64,000 nt of DNA from JAFDZV01 sp035549015 (lineage in GTDB: Bacteria; Bacteroidota; Ignavibacteria; OLB7), in NCBI GenBank assembly GCA_035549015.1, contig DASZRW010000130.1, positions 30,524 to 94,523 on the forward strand. The letters are read 5' to 3'. The position numbers were made by a program, and so were the translations under genes. Positions 9,245-18,186 of the stretch are shown here, piece after piece. The first letter of the stretch is position 1; each line of letters begins with the position of its first letter. The notes below the pieces were generated by a model. That model was not told the origin of the DNA, searched no databases, and saw only the letters and a list, made by a program, of their open reading frames with translations.

Positions 9245-10495
9245 ATGAGCAACATCGGCAGCATAGTGGAACAGACGTTCCGGCGGGAGTCCGGGCGCGT
9301 GATGGCGGCGCTCGTGGCGCAGTTCTCCGATTTCGATCTGGCTGAAGATGCCATGCAGGAGGCATTTGCGATCGCGCTGGAACGTTGGCGCATCGCGGGC
9401 GTTCCCGACGTGCCCGGCGCGTGGATACTCACCACGGCGAAGCGCAAGGTGCTGGACCGTCTGCGCCGCGATGCAGTGAGCGCGCGTGCGCTGGGCACAC
9501 TCGAAGCCGACACCGATACCTCGGCGAATGAACCGACGGAGGAGGAAGCACCGAGCATGATTCCCGATGAACGACTGAAGCTGATCTTCACCTGCTGCCA
9601 CCCTGCGCTTGCATCGGACGCACGGATTGCGCTCACGCTCCGCATGCTTGGAGGACTGAGTACGCCGGAGATCGCCCGCGCCTTTCTGATGCCCGTGCCG
9701 GCGATGGCACAGCGGCTTGTGCGGGCCAAGCGAAAGATCCGCGATGCGCGCATTCCCTTTCGCGTGCCGTTCGATCGCGACCTGCCTGAGCGTATCGAGG
9801 CCGTGCTGGCGGTGATCTACCTGATCTTCAACGAAGGATACGCCTCGTCGCAGGGCGATACGCTGGTACGGAGCGAACTTGCCGCCGAAGGGATTCGCCT
9901 TGGGAGGATCGTCTGCGAGTTGATGCCGCGCGAGCCGGAGGCGCTTGGCCTGCTGGCGCTGATGCTGCTGCACGATGCCCGGCGGCTGGCCCGCATCGGC
10001 GGCGGCGGCGAGTTGATCGTGCTGGAGGAGCAGGACCGGAGCCTGTGGGATATGGAGATGATCGCCGAAGGAACGGGTCTGCTGGAGGAGGCGATGGAGA
10101 TGCAGGCGCCGGGGCCGTATCAGATCCAGGGAGCAATCGCGGCCCTTCACGACGCCGCTCCGCGTGCGGAGGAAACGGACTGGGAGCAGATTGCACTCCT
10201 GTACGCGGAGCTCCTCCGCCTGAACCCGACCCCCGTTGTTGCATTGAATCGTGCCGTAGCGGTTGCGATGGCCACTACCCCTGCCGACGGACTTCGCATG
10301 ATCGATTCCATCGAGGCGGAGGGATCGTTGAATCGCTACCACCTGCTTCATGCCGCGCGTGCGGACCTGCTGCGGCGTGCCGGGCATCATGTGCCGGCGG
10401 CAGCGGCATACATGCGTGCGTTGGAGTTCGTATCCAACGGGGCGGAACGGCAATACCTGGCGCGCAGGCTTGCAGAGGTCACCTCGCGATCGTAG
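9245..10495 (+). CDS. ECF42-like RNA polymerase sigma factor with C-terminal extension
   Basis: A 416-residue sigma factor. Residues 1-170 hold sigma region 2 (FDLAEDAMQEAFAIALERW, GAWILTTAKRKVLDRLRRD) and region 4 (ALTLRMLGGLSTPEIARAFL, AQRLVRAKRKIRDA). The remaining ~240 residues form a helical, TPR-like extension (AVLAVIYLIFNEGY, LNPTPVVALNRAVAVA, HLLHAARADLLRR) typical of the ECF42/DUF6596 group, which has no classical anti-sigma gene and is linked to DGPF genes exactly as here. The Met at 9245 gives the usual short N-terminus; a start at 9212 would add eleven residues. Known members answer to stress; the signal here is unknown. Confidence 0.88.
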   Translation: MSNIGSIVEQTFRRESGRVMAALVAQFSDFDLAEDAMQEAFAIALERWRIAGVPDVPGAWILTTAKRKVLDRLRRDAVSARALGTLEADTDTSANEPTEEEAPSMIPDERLKLIFTCCHPALASDARIALTLRMLGGLSTPEIARAFLMPVPAMAQRLVRAKRKIRDARIPFRVPFDRDLPERIEAVLAVIYLIFNEGYASSQGDTLVRSELAAEGIRLGRIVCELMPREPEALGLLALMLLHDARRLARIGGGGELIVLEEQDRSLWDMEMIAEGTGLLEEAMEMQAPGPYQIQGAIAALHDAAPRAEETDWEQIALLYAELLRLNPTPVVALNRAVAVAMATTPADGLRMIDSIEAEGSLNRYHLLHAARADLLRRAGHHVPAAAAYMRALEFVSNGAERQYLARRLAEVTSRS

Positions 10496-10525
10496 CATAC
10501 TCCTGCAATGCCGTTGCCGGCGCAG

Positions 10526-11278
10526 CTACTGATTCGGCATGAGGATGTCGATGGGCCGCACGGACTTCTCCCAGAGCTGCGAGGCAAACTCCCGGTAGGA
10601 TTCCGGCAGTCCGTTGAACGCCGGGTCGAACGTCTTGTCGCCGCCGATGATGCTGTTCTCCGACACCTGCGCCCGCGTGGTTCCTCTGATCGCCATCTTC
10701 GTGGTTCCGCTGTGCATGATGAGCTTCACCGTAAGGGGGGATACATCGCAGGAGCCCTCGATGTTGTAGACGAATGCGTTCTCGGCAACGCCATCGCTGT
10801 CGAGATCTGCCACGACGATCCTGGAGAGCAGGCCGTGGCCCAGGTCGCACATGTTGTTCGCCGCATCCTGAATCTTCCAGAGCTGTTTCGTAGTGCCTCC
10901 GCTCGTGGCGTACAGTATTCCGGCGATCTGCTCCGCCCTCGCGTCCGATCCATCCGTCTCGGCGCCCGGTGGGGTCTTCATCGTGTGGGTCACGATCAGC
11001 ACATTGTCGCCGTTGGCGTCGTCCCAGCGGGCACCTCCCAGCACCTCCCCCGTGTACTTGCAGGCCGAAGGGATCTTTCTGATGTCGAAGTCATGCACCA
11101 CGACGTGCGGTGCCCCCTGCGGTGCATTGTTATGGCTCCGGGTTCCGGCCGTATCACGCGCCGCGGTGCCGTCCTTCGCGGTGCCGTCCTTCGCGGCACC
11201 TTTCGGCTCCTGCTTTCCGCCGCATGCGGCAAGCAGGACCGCCCCGGCAAGGAGGAGTGCAATTGTGTGAATGCGCAT
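10526..11278 (-). CDS. M949_RS01915-family lipoprotein
   Basis: A 250-residue lipoprotein; the signal peptide MRIHTIALLLAGAVLLAAC has a clear LLAAC lipobox. After a Lys/Asp/Gly/Thr linker (KDGTAKDGTA) comes the conserved core DSDGVAENAFVYN, CDVSPLTVKLIMHSG, MAIRGTT and GDKTFDPAFNGLPESYREFASQLWEKS, which matches the family named after Riemerella M949_RS01915, linked there to surface polysaccharide. Role in this organism is unknown. The Met at 11278 is chosen because it begins the signal sequence; sixty upstream codons are open but not credible. The gene faces the sigma factor gene with a 30-bp gap. Confidence 0.75.
   Translation of the reverse strand: MRIHTIALLLAGAVLLAACGGKQEPKGAAKDGTAKDGTAARDTAGTRSHNNAPQGAPHVVVHDFDIRKIPSACKYTGEVLGGARWDDANGDNVLIVTHTMKTPPGAETDGSDARAEQIAGILYATSGGTTKQLWKIQDAANNMCDLGHGLLSRIVVADLDSDGVAENAFVYNIEGSCDVSPLTVKLIMHSGTTKMAIRGTTRAQVSENSIIGGDKTFDPAFNGLPESYREFASQLWEKSVRPIDILMPNQ
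11159..11205. repeat. 15-bp in-frame tandem repeat in the lipoprotein linker
   Basis: GCGGTGCCGTCCTTC occurs twice in a row followed by a partial third unit, encoding the repeated KDGTA linker. The unit is a multiple of three, so copy number can change without frameshift. Confidence 0.75.
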
Positions 11279-11330
11279 TGTTGATGCCTGATGAATGTGA
11301 GAGGCAATCCGTTGGATGCCTGGAGCATTG

Positions 11331-11338
11331 TATATTTG
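11331..11338 (+). promoter_or_regulatory. candidate -7 box for the DUF1579 gene
   Basis: TATATTTG is a perfect TAnnTTTG box 82 bp before the DUF1579 start. No TTTG is found at the usual -33 distance, so this is tentative. Confidence 0.3.
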
Positions 11339-11420
11339 GCCGCCCGCTACCAGCGTTTCCCCGTTACAGCACGACTGCATGCATGCAGTCCGTGATTCCT
11401 TCCACTCAATTCGAATTGCC

Positions 11421-11987
11421 ATGCATGCCATCCGCTGCATCCTCATTGCTCTCGTCACGATGGGAGTCGTTACTGCTGCCCGCGCGCAGTCACCGATGGA
11501 AGAGATGATGAAGAAGGCGCAGCCAGGTCCTCAGCATGAGCTGCTGAAGGAGATCGCCGGCACGTGGAACTACAGGTTGACCGACTACATGAGCGGTACG
11601 CCTCAGACTTCCAACGGGACCGCCACGAGTGCAATGATACTCGGCGGCCGCTTCCTGAAGGTGGAAACGTTCGGCACGATGATGGGAATGAGCGCGAACA
11701 CGTTCTCCATGATGGGGTTCGACAATCGCAACGGAAAATACTTCATGTGGGAAGTGGATGAGATGGGAACATACTCCGTCTTCGCCGAGGGCACATACGA
11801 TGCCGCATCCAGGAAGCTTACACTGCGCGGTGAGAACGAGGAGGAGGGACAGAAGGTTCCGTTCCGGTTCACCTATACGATGATCGACAAGGACCACTTC
11901 ACGTTCGAGATCGCATTCAGCCTCGGTTCGGCCGGCAAGCCGATGGAGCAGAAGGTGCTGGAGATTGCATACACGCGCGCATCGTAG
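11421..11987 (+). CDS. DUF1579 family secreted protein
   Basis: A 188-residue protein with a Sec signal peptide (hydrophobic CILIALVTMGVVTAARA, cleavage near Ala-Gln-Ser). The mature part is DUF1579: HELLKEIAGTWNYRL, GTATSAMILGGRFLKVE, NTFSMMGFDNRNGKYFM and a late DKDHFTFEI, predicted to be a lipocalin-like beta barrel. No enzymatic function is known. The start is the ATG immediately before HAIRCILIAL; 35 further codons are open upstream but precede the signal sequence. It is divergent to the M949-type lipoprotein gene. Confidence 0.8.
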   Translation: MHAIRCILIALVTMGVVTAARAQSPMEEMMKKAQPGPQHELLKEIAGTWNYRLTDYMSGTPQTSNGTATSAMILGGRFLKVETFGTMMGMSANTFSMMGFDNRNGKYFMWEVDEMGTYSVFAEGTYDAASRKLTLRGENEEEGQKVPFRFTYTMIDKDHFTFEIAFSLGSAGKPMEQKVLEIAYTRAS

Positions 11988-12046
11988 CCGTCCGGTTCCA
12001 ACGGTGGGAGAGCGCCGGGATGTTGCAGGGCCACATCGTCGTTCCA

Positions 12047-12077
12047 GGCCGACCTCCGGGCCGGCCGACCTCCGGGC
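12047..12077. repeat. 16-bp tandem duplication
   Basis: GGCCGACCTCCGGGCC followed by the first 15 bases again, in the short gap between two convergent genes. Confidence 0.8.
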
Positions 12078-12118
12078 ATTCCGTGTCGCGGATGGGGGAA
12101 CTCTGCGTGCCGGTGCGA

Positions 12119-12556
12119 TCAGCGGCCGCTGTGCGAATGTTCCTCCCAGACAGTCGGCTTGCCGTTGTTCGTGGCCGATCCGTTCAGACGGATCACGTCG
12201 GTGCCCACCTGGTAGGTGTTCTCCAGCGCGTTGGTATCGCTGATGATCAGCCCGTAGTGAACCAGGTTGCCGTAGCAGTAACCCGGGCCGCCGATCTCCG
12301 CGCCGCCGCTTTTCACGGTGGCGTGAAGGAACGGATATTCTTCCGGTGAGAAGAGAACGGTGGAGTGCTCTTCGTACTGAACGCTCCCATCACTGTTGAG
12401 GAACTGCCGGTGCGTGGTTTGAAGCACCGCTCCCTCCGGCAGCACCTCGTAGCGATGTTCGACGCTGTAGCTGCCGGTTGCCTTGGTGCGATCATGCCAG
12501 ATGCCGGTGCCTCGATACGTACCGGGGAGAAAGGGGAGACGGGTGATCTGTGCCAT
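12119..12556 (-). CDS. hypothetical protein, lipocalin-like
   Basis: A 145-residue cytoplasmic protein with no signal peptide and no family recognised with certainty. The alternating pattern (LPGTYRGTG, GSYSVEHRYEVLPEGAVLQTT, EHSTVLFSPEEYPFLHA) and the opening P-G-x-Y-x-G-x-G suggest a small up-and-down beta barrel of the nitrobindin/DUF1579 sort. The Met at 12556 is used because the residues before it do not fit the fold. It lies 35 bp behind the upstream minus-strand gene and is probably co-transcribed with it. Confidence 0.55.
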   Translation of the reverse strand: MAQITRLPFLPGTYRGTGIWHDRTKATGSYSVEHRYEVLPEGAVLQTTHRQFLNSDGSVQYEEHSTVLFSPEEYPFLHATVKSGGAEIGGPGYCYGNLVHYGLIISDTNALENTYQVGTDVIRLNGSATNNGKPTVWEEHSHSGR

Positions 12557-12591
12557 CTGCCTGGGCTGTTTGCTGTCGAGATGATGAGTTG

Positions 12592-13104
12592 CTATGCGCG
12601 AACCGGTTCCTGCAGATCGAATGCCCGCGCATGCCAGGAACTGCGCGCCGGAGTCTCCCAGCATCCCGCTCGCACATCGCGAACCCGTGTCACCGTACGG
12701 TCGAACACGATGGTGGAGGCATTCACCATGCCGGAGGCGGCGAGCCGTGCGAACGCATCGCGCGAGACACAGACAACTGCCTCACCGTCACGGTACGGAA
12801 CGTCCGGCGAATCCACCAGATCAACTGCGAGTGTGCGGCTTATCTGCTCGAGCGTGTGCATCATGCTGTCGATGGAACAGCCGGACGGTGGAAGCCTCGA
12901 TTCGTCGACGCCGAGCAGAATGAACTGGTTGTAGCGCAGATCGTAGGCGGCTGTCAGGTCCTGCCGGTGCGCCGCCCAACCCTCCAGGAAGTGCTCCAGT
13001 GCGCCGCGCAGTGCGGCGGTTTCGGAGTCGTTCAGAGGACGCTCCGCATGGAACAGCCAGAGGCGCGCATCATCGGGGAGGTTCTCGAATGTAGTCAGCG
13101 ACAT
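12592..13104 (-). CDS. conserved Bacteroidota protein (family often misnamed ABC transporter ATPase)
   Basis: A 170-residue soluble protein. It has no Walker motifs, so the common label 'ABC transporter ATPase' is wrong for it. The pattern NLPDDARLWLFHAERPL, LRYNQFILLGVDES, PSGCSIDSMMHTL, NASTIVFDRTV and the closing SSWHARAF matches a small family found throughout Bacteroidota. A conserved Cys lies in the SGCSID motif. Function is unknown. ATG at 13104 gives the standard N-terminus. Its presence is useful phylogenetic evidence. Confidence 0.75.
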   Translation of the reverse strand: MSLTTFENLPDDARLWLFHAERPLNDSETAALRGALEHFLEGWAAHRQDLTAAYDLRYNQFILLGVDESRLPPSGCSIDSMMHTLEQISRTLAVDLVDSPDVPYRDGEAVVCVSRDAFARLAASGMVNASTIVFDRTVTRVRDVRAGCWETPARSSWHARAFDLQEPVRA

Positions 13105-13435
13105 GATTGCTGTTTGATATCTGAAGATGAACGGTCCGGCGGCACAGGCTCAACAGGATGCGCCCGCATGCCTCGTGCGGATACAAGATAGAGTGGTTGC
13201 CATGTACCGTGGAAATTGCTTCTGTGTGACGAATGGCATCGAGTTCCGATTGTCGAGCCGTGCCCGGAAGCGGCAGGCAGCGCCCGTTCCCGGGATGCTC
13301 CAACCGGGATGCGTCAGCCGGGATATGCGCCCGGCACCATGCCATCCGGGTCCGTTGCGTTGCGTATCTTCGTGGTCACGGTGAACGATGCCGTGCCGAG
13401 ACGCCTCACATACCGACAACACGCCTGCATTGCCC
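13105..13435. other. 331-bp divergent intergenic region
   Basis: Separates the minus-strand pair from the plus-strand T9SS protein gene. It holds a TATCTTCG -7-like box at 13365-13372, 63 bp before the plus-strand start; no -33 TTTG is visible. Nothing else is recognised. Confidence 0.4.
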
Positions 13436-16282
13436 ATGAATCGCAGAGTTCTTCTTCTTACCGCGCCGTGCATTGCTGCGATAGTGATGTTTGGATTGCT
13501 TGCACCCGCGAACCTTCGCACCGTGGCTTCGCGCGATATTCACGACGAGGCCCGGAAGATCGCCGATGACGACGTGGCCGGTGCCGATGACGACCCCGCG
13601 GCACGCGGCGAGTGGGAGCATGCACGCCTGTGTGATCCGGCCACAGGGCTTGTTCCGCGCGGCATTCGCTCCGATGAGCTCGCGTATGCTGCGTCGTTGC
13701 CGCGCCGTGAATCGTTCTTCGGGAAGGGAACGGGCGTATCGGACTACGGGTGGACGCTGCGCGGCCCGTTCAACGTTGGCGGGCGTACGCGCGCGCTGGC
13801 GCTCGATGTACGGGGCGAGGACACGATGTTCGCCGGAGGCGCTTCCGGCGGGATGTGGCGCTCCACCAACGCCGGAGCAACCTGGACGCGCGTAACGCCG
13901 CGTGCCGCGATCTCCAGTGTTACCTGCATAACGCAGGATGTGCGTCCGGGAAAGGAAAATGTCTGGTACTACGGGACCGGTGAAATCGTTGGAGGAAGCG
14001 CCTCGGCCGGCGGAGCCTACTTCAGCGGCGATGGAATCTTCAAGTCCACCGACGGCGGCCTTACGTGGAAGTCGCTCCTTGCCAGCCACACGCCGCAGAC
14101 GTTCGACTCCTACAACGACTACGTCTGGCGTATCGCAACCGATCCGTCCGATTCCACGCACGACCGCGTGTACATGGCCACGTATGGCGCCATTACCGTC
14201 TCCACCGACGGCGGCACCACCTGGCGCAACAAGCTTGTGGGGAGCACTGCGAACTCCGCCTACACGGACATTGCCGTTGCCGGCAACGGCGTGGCGTACG
14301 CCACCATGAGCAGCGACGGACAGAGGAAGGGGATCTGGCGCACCGGTGATTACGGCGAGACATGGGTGAGCATCACGCCGGCGGCCTTTCCCGCGAAGTA
14401 CAACCGCTTCGTCATCGGCGTCTCGAAGTCCAACCCCAACGTGGCCTACTTCCTCGGAGAGACGCCGGGTGCGGGGCATGTCGGGCACGACTTCAAGGGG
14501 ACGGCCAACTCTGCATCGTTGTGGAAATACACCTATGTGAGCGGCAACGGAACCGGCGCCGGCGGCACGTGGGAGGATCGGTCCGCCAATCTTCCATCGT
14601 TCGGCGGATCGTTCGGTGATTTCAATCCACAGAGTTCCTACGATCTGCACTGTGTCGTATATCCGGCCGACGAGAACAGCGTATTCGTTGGCGGAACCAA
14701 TCTCTACCGATCCACGGACGGCTTCGCGAGCAGCACAGGTACCACGTGGATCGGCGGATACCGCGATGTTCCGCTGGACAGCACCGTCCGTCTGCAGCTC
14801 GAGTATCCCAATCATCATCCGGATCAGCACTGGCTTCTCTTCTCAAGGACGAATCCCACCATCGCGTACACGGCGAGCGACGGTGGCGTGCATCGCACCG
14901 GCAACATCCTTGCAAACGAGGTTGCGTGGACATCGCTCAACAACGGCTACCTGACCACGCAGTTCTATTCGGTGGCGATCGATCATGCAACCCAGGGGGA
15001 TCAGTCGCTGGTGGGGGGGCTGCAGGACAACGGAACCTGGGGTACGAGGAGCGTCTCCGCAACGATGCCCTGGAACTGGCTCGGGAGCGGGGATGGATCG
15101 ATCTGCGCGATTGCGGATAGTGGTACATCCTACTATGTCTCGAAGCAGGAGGGGAAGACCTATCGGGTGCTCGTGAACGGCGACGGCTCGCTCAACACCT
15201 TTACCCGGGTGGACCCCGCCGGCGAATCGAACAACCTCTTCGTCAATCCGTTCGTGCTGGATCCGTCGGACAATCGCATCATGTACTTCCCGGCCGGCAA
15301 CCAGTTGTTCCGGAACAGCGATCTCACCCAGATCCCGCTTCTTGCAACCGATCGGGCAACAACGAACTGGTTCACCTACACGCAGACGGCGATTGCGCCA
15401 ACCGGGCACATCACTGCAGTCGGCGCGTCGCAATCGTTGCCGTCGCACAGGCTTTACTTCGGTACCGACAGCGGGCGCGTGTACCGCATAGACGGTGCCG
15501 ACGCAGGCGATCCCCTGCCGGTCAACATCACGGCGGCCGGCTTTCCCAAGGGGCCTGCCTACGTGAACTGCATCGCCGTTGATCCGATGGATGGAAATCG
15601 CGCCGTCGTGGTCTTCTCGAACTATCTCGTGCAGAGTCTCTTTCTCACGACCGATGGCGGGGGCACCTGGACTGCGATCGGCGGCAACCTGGAAGCAAAT
15701 GCTTCCGGTACAGGCCCCGGCCCTTCCTGCCGCTGGTTCACCGTCCTTCATCGCATCGGTGGAACGGTCTACCTTGTTGGAACCAGCACGGGATTGTATT
15801 CAACAACGGTCCTGAACGGCGCCTCGACTGTCTGGTCGCTCGAGGGAGCGGAGACGATCGGAAACACGGTGGTGGATATGATCGATGCCCGCCAGAGCGA
15901 CGGGTTCGTAGCCGTTGCGACGCACGGAAGCGGGATGTTCACAACAACCATCGCCCCGCTTGCCGTCGATGACGCAGCATCCAGCCGGAACGGGCTCACA
16001 CTCACGGCGCCGGTCCCGAACCCGGTATCCACGGCCGCCCGCATCGATTTCACCCTGGAACCGATGCCGGGCACTGCATTGCAGCAGGTCCGGCTTCTGC
16101 TCTTCGATCTCGCCGGGCATGCCGTTGGGAACCTTGTCGATGAGGCGATGCCGGCCGGAGCGCACAGCGCGTTCTTCGATCTTGCGGATTACCGATTCGC
16201 AATGCTGCCGGCGGGAACGTACTACTGCCGTCTCGAAGCGGGGGGGCGTTCGCTCACCCGCAGCATGACGATTCTGCGGTAG
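13436..16282 (+). CDS. T9SS-type secreted BNR/sortilin-like beta-propeller protein
   Basis: 948 residues with an N-terminal signal anchor/peptide (MNRRVLLLTAPCIAAIVMFGLLA). The body contains many Asp-box/BNR repeats (GGMWRSTNAGATWTRV, GIFKSTDGGLTWKSL, ITVSTDGGTTWRN, GIWRTGDYGETWV, LFLTTDGGGTWT), typical of VPS10/exo-alpha-sialidase-like propellers. The last ~90 residues form a Por/T9SS sorting domain: APVPNP, then VRLLLFDLAGHAVG, then LPAGTYYCRLEAGG with a terminal basic/hydrophobic ILR. By family it crosses the outer membrane through T9SS and has its tail removed. Ligand unknown. The Met at 13436 begins the signal sequence. Confidence 0.82.
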   Translation: MNRRVLLLTAPCIAAIVMFGLLAPANLRTVASRDIHDEARKIADDDVAGADDDPAARGEWEHARLCDPATGLVPRGIRSDELAYAASLPRRESFFGKGTGVSDYGWTLRGPFNVGGRTRALALDVRGEDTMFAGGASGGMWRSTNAGATWTRVTPRAAISSVTCITQDVRPGKENVWYYGTGEIVGGSASAGGAYFSGDGIFKSTDGGLTWKSLLASHTPQTFDSYNDYVWRIATDPSDSTHDRVYMATYGAITVSTDGGTTWRNKLVGSTANSAYTDIAVAGNGVAYATMSSDGQRKGIWRTGDYGETWVSITPAAFPAKYNRFVIGVSKSNPNVAYFLGETPGAGHVGHDFKGTANSASLWKYTYVSGNGTGAGGTWEDRSANLPSFGGSFGDFNPQSSYDLHCVVYPADENSVFVGGTNLYRSTDGFASSTGTTWIGGYRDVPLDSTVRLQLEYPNHHPDQHWLLFSRTNPTIAYTASDGGVHRTGNILANEVAWTSLNNGYLTTQFYSVAIDHATQGDQSLVGGLQDNGTWGTRSVSATMPWNWLGSGDGSICAIADSGTSYYVSKQEGKTYRVLVNGDGSLNTFTRVDPAGESNNLFVNPFVLDPSDNRIMYFPAGNQLFRNSDLTQIPLLATDRATTNWFTYTQTAIAPTGHITAVGASQSLPSHRLYFGTDSGRVYRIDGADAGDPLPVNITAAGFPKGPAYVNCIAVDPMDGNRAVVVFSNYLVQSLFLTTDGGGTWTAIGGNLEANASGTGPGPSCRWFTVLHRIGGTVYLVGTSTGLYSTTVLNGASTVWSLEGAETIGNTVVDMIDARQSDGFVAVATHGSGMFTTTIAPLAVDDAASSRNGLTLTAPVPNPVSTAARIDFTLEPMPGTALQQVRLLLFDLAGHAVGNLVDEAMPAGAHSAFFDLADYRFAMLPAGTYYCRLEAGGRSLTRSMTILR

Positions 16283-16542
16283 CCGCACATTCAGGCCGGG
16301 GCCCGTTCTCGAACGCTCTTCGGCATGCGGGCAAGCGTCCGCCGTGACGCAGAGTGCATCCTGCGCATCCTGCCACGGGGGCGTTCTGCACCCTTTGAAA
16401 ACCGGTCTGCGCACCCGTATTTTGATAAATCGGCGATGTTCCATATTGCCGAGTGGTACGTCTATCATATTCCGGACCGGCACCGGACGAACCGCGTTGG
16501 GTGTCCGCGAACTGTCAGCCGAACCGGATCCAATCTGATATC

Positions 16543-18084
16543 ATGAAGTTCATCTCGTTCCCTCGCATCCTAGCATCGGCGTTTGCGCTGCTGCTTCTGC
16601 TTGCCGCTCGTGGCGTGGCCCAGCCTGCCGACAGCCTGCTTCTCGAGAATCTGGGACGTAACATCAACTCGACGTACAACGATGTCGGACCGGTGATATC
16701 GCCGGACGGCAAGACGCTCTACTTCGATAGAACCGATCATCCGGACAACATCGGCAACGACGACATCTGGTACTCGACGCTGCAGAGCGACGGCAGCTGG
16801 GCGCCCGCGAAGAATATCGGAACGCCGCTGAACAACTTCGACCACAATTTCGTCAGCACCGTCACGCCGGACGGGAACACGTTGCTTCTGGGCAATGTCT
16901 ACAATCCCGATGGCACCATGGGGCCGGGAGTCTCGATTGTTCACCGTACGCGCGACGGCTGGGGGAAGCCGCAGAAGCTCAACATCCGCAACTACTACAG
17001 CCGCGCCCTTTCGGCGAACTACTATCTGGGCAACGACGGCAAGACGCTCCTGATGGCGGTGGACAGGAACGATACACGCGGCGATCTGGATCTGTACGTC
17101 AGTTTCCTCCGATCCAACGGTGAGTGGAGTGAACCACTGAATCTCGGGCCCGACGTCAACACCCGTGGCGCCGATCGCACACCGTTCCTCGCTGCCGACG
17201 GCGTAACGCTCTACTTCGCATCGGACGGCCGCGGTGGTTACGGCAGCAGCGATATCTTCGTCACCCGTCGGCTCGATTCCACATGGCAGCACTGGTCTGC
17301 GCCGGAGAATCTTGGCCCGCCCATCAACAGCGAGGCGTGGGATGGATTCTTCACAATCCCGGCTTCCGGTGATTATGCCTATCTGGTTTCGGCGAAGAAT
17401 TCGTTCGGCGAAGCGGATATCTTCCGTGTGCTTCTCCCGGAGCGGATGCGTCCGCATCCGGTGGTGCTCCTCTCGGGCCACGTCTACGACGCCGCAACCA
17501 AGAAGCCGCTGGATGCAACGATCACGTACGAGGGGAGCGGTCCCGGCGGGCGCGGCGGCACTGCGCGAACCGATCCAGCAACCGGTGCATATCGGGTCAC
17601 GCTTCCTGCCGGAGCGAAGTATTCCTTCACAGCCACGTCCGACGGATACAGGCCCGATCATACATCGGTCGATCTGTCGAAGACCGCGACCTACCAGGAA
17701 ACAACACACGACTTCTATCTCAAACCCGGCCCCAGGCCGGTCGCCGACGAGCCGATCGGTCCCATCGAGTTCGTTACCGGAAGCACGCAGGTGAGCAGCA
17801 CTGCGGCCAGTACGCTGGAACGTATCGCCACCAAGCTGAAGGCCGATGCTTCCGTGCAGGCGGAGGTTGCCGGGCATACCGACAACGTTGGGGACGAGAG
17901 CGCCAACCAGGCTCTCTCCGAACGGAGGGCCGAGGCCGTAGCGGCGTATCTCAGGAAGTTCGGCGTTCCCACCGATCAGATTACAACCCGCGGCTACGGC
18001 GAATCGCAGCCGATCGAAAGCAACGACACGGAAGCCGGGCGCCGAAAGAATCGGCGGGTTGTCGTCACAATCGTGGCCCGGTAG
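16543..18084 (+). CDS. OmpA-family protein with PD40 beta-propeller and carboxypeptidase-regulatory domain (PorE-like)
   Basis: A 513-residue exported protein; signal peptide MKFISFPRILASAFALLLLLAARGVA. Residues ~45-305 hold WD40-like PD40 repeats (VGPVISPDGKTLYFDR, FVSTVTPDGNTLLLGN, TPFLAADGVTLYFASDG, SSDIFVTRR). A carboxypeptidase-regulatory-like Ig fold follows (VVLLSGHVYDAATKKPLDATITYEG), then a C-terminal OmpA peptidoglycan-binding domain (AEVAGHTDNVGDESANQALSE, ending NRRVVVTIV). This is the architecture of PorE, which ties the T9SS to peptidoglycan, except that PorE's TPR region is missing. It may anchor the T9SS or another envelope complex. The start is the ATG of the signal peptide. 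Confidence 0.8.
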   Translation: MKFISFPRILASAFALLLLLAARGVAQPADSLLLENLGRNINSTYNDVGPVISPDGKTLYFDRTDHPDNIGNDDIWYSTLQSDGSWAPAKNIGTPLNNFDHNFVSTVTPDGNTLLLGNVYNPDGTMGPGVSIVHRTRDGWGKPQKLNIRNYYSRALSANYYLGNDGKTLLMAVDRNDTRGDLDLYVSFLRSNGEWSEPLNLGPDVNTRGADRTPFLAADGVTLYFASDGRGGYGSSDIFVTRRLDSTWQHWSAPENLGPPINSEAWDGFFTIPASGDYAYLVSAKNSFGEADIFRVLLPERMRPHPVVLLSGHVYDAATKKPLDATITYEGSGPGGRGGTARTDPATGAYRVTLPAGAKYSFTATSDGYRPDHTSVDLSKTATYQETTHDFYLKPGPRPVADEPIGPIEFVTGSTQVSSTAASTLERIATKLKADASVQAEVAGHTDNVGDESANQALSERRAEAVAAYLRKFGVPTDQITTRGYGESQPIESNDTEAGRRKNRRVVVTIVAR

Positions 18085-18186
18085 CACGGGAACTCACGAA
18101 AACGGTTATCATCCCGGGCACGGCCGCATCGTCGAGCGATCTCGAGAAGGCATGTGTCCTTATCCTCATTACGTACTGCACACGAC

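Noticed and set aside
12592..13104. 'ABC transporter ATPase' as a function for the 170-residue Bacteroidota protein
   Set aside because: No Walker A, signature or Walker B sequence; the name is a propagated misannotation.
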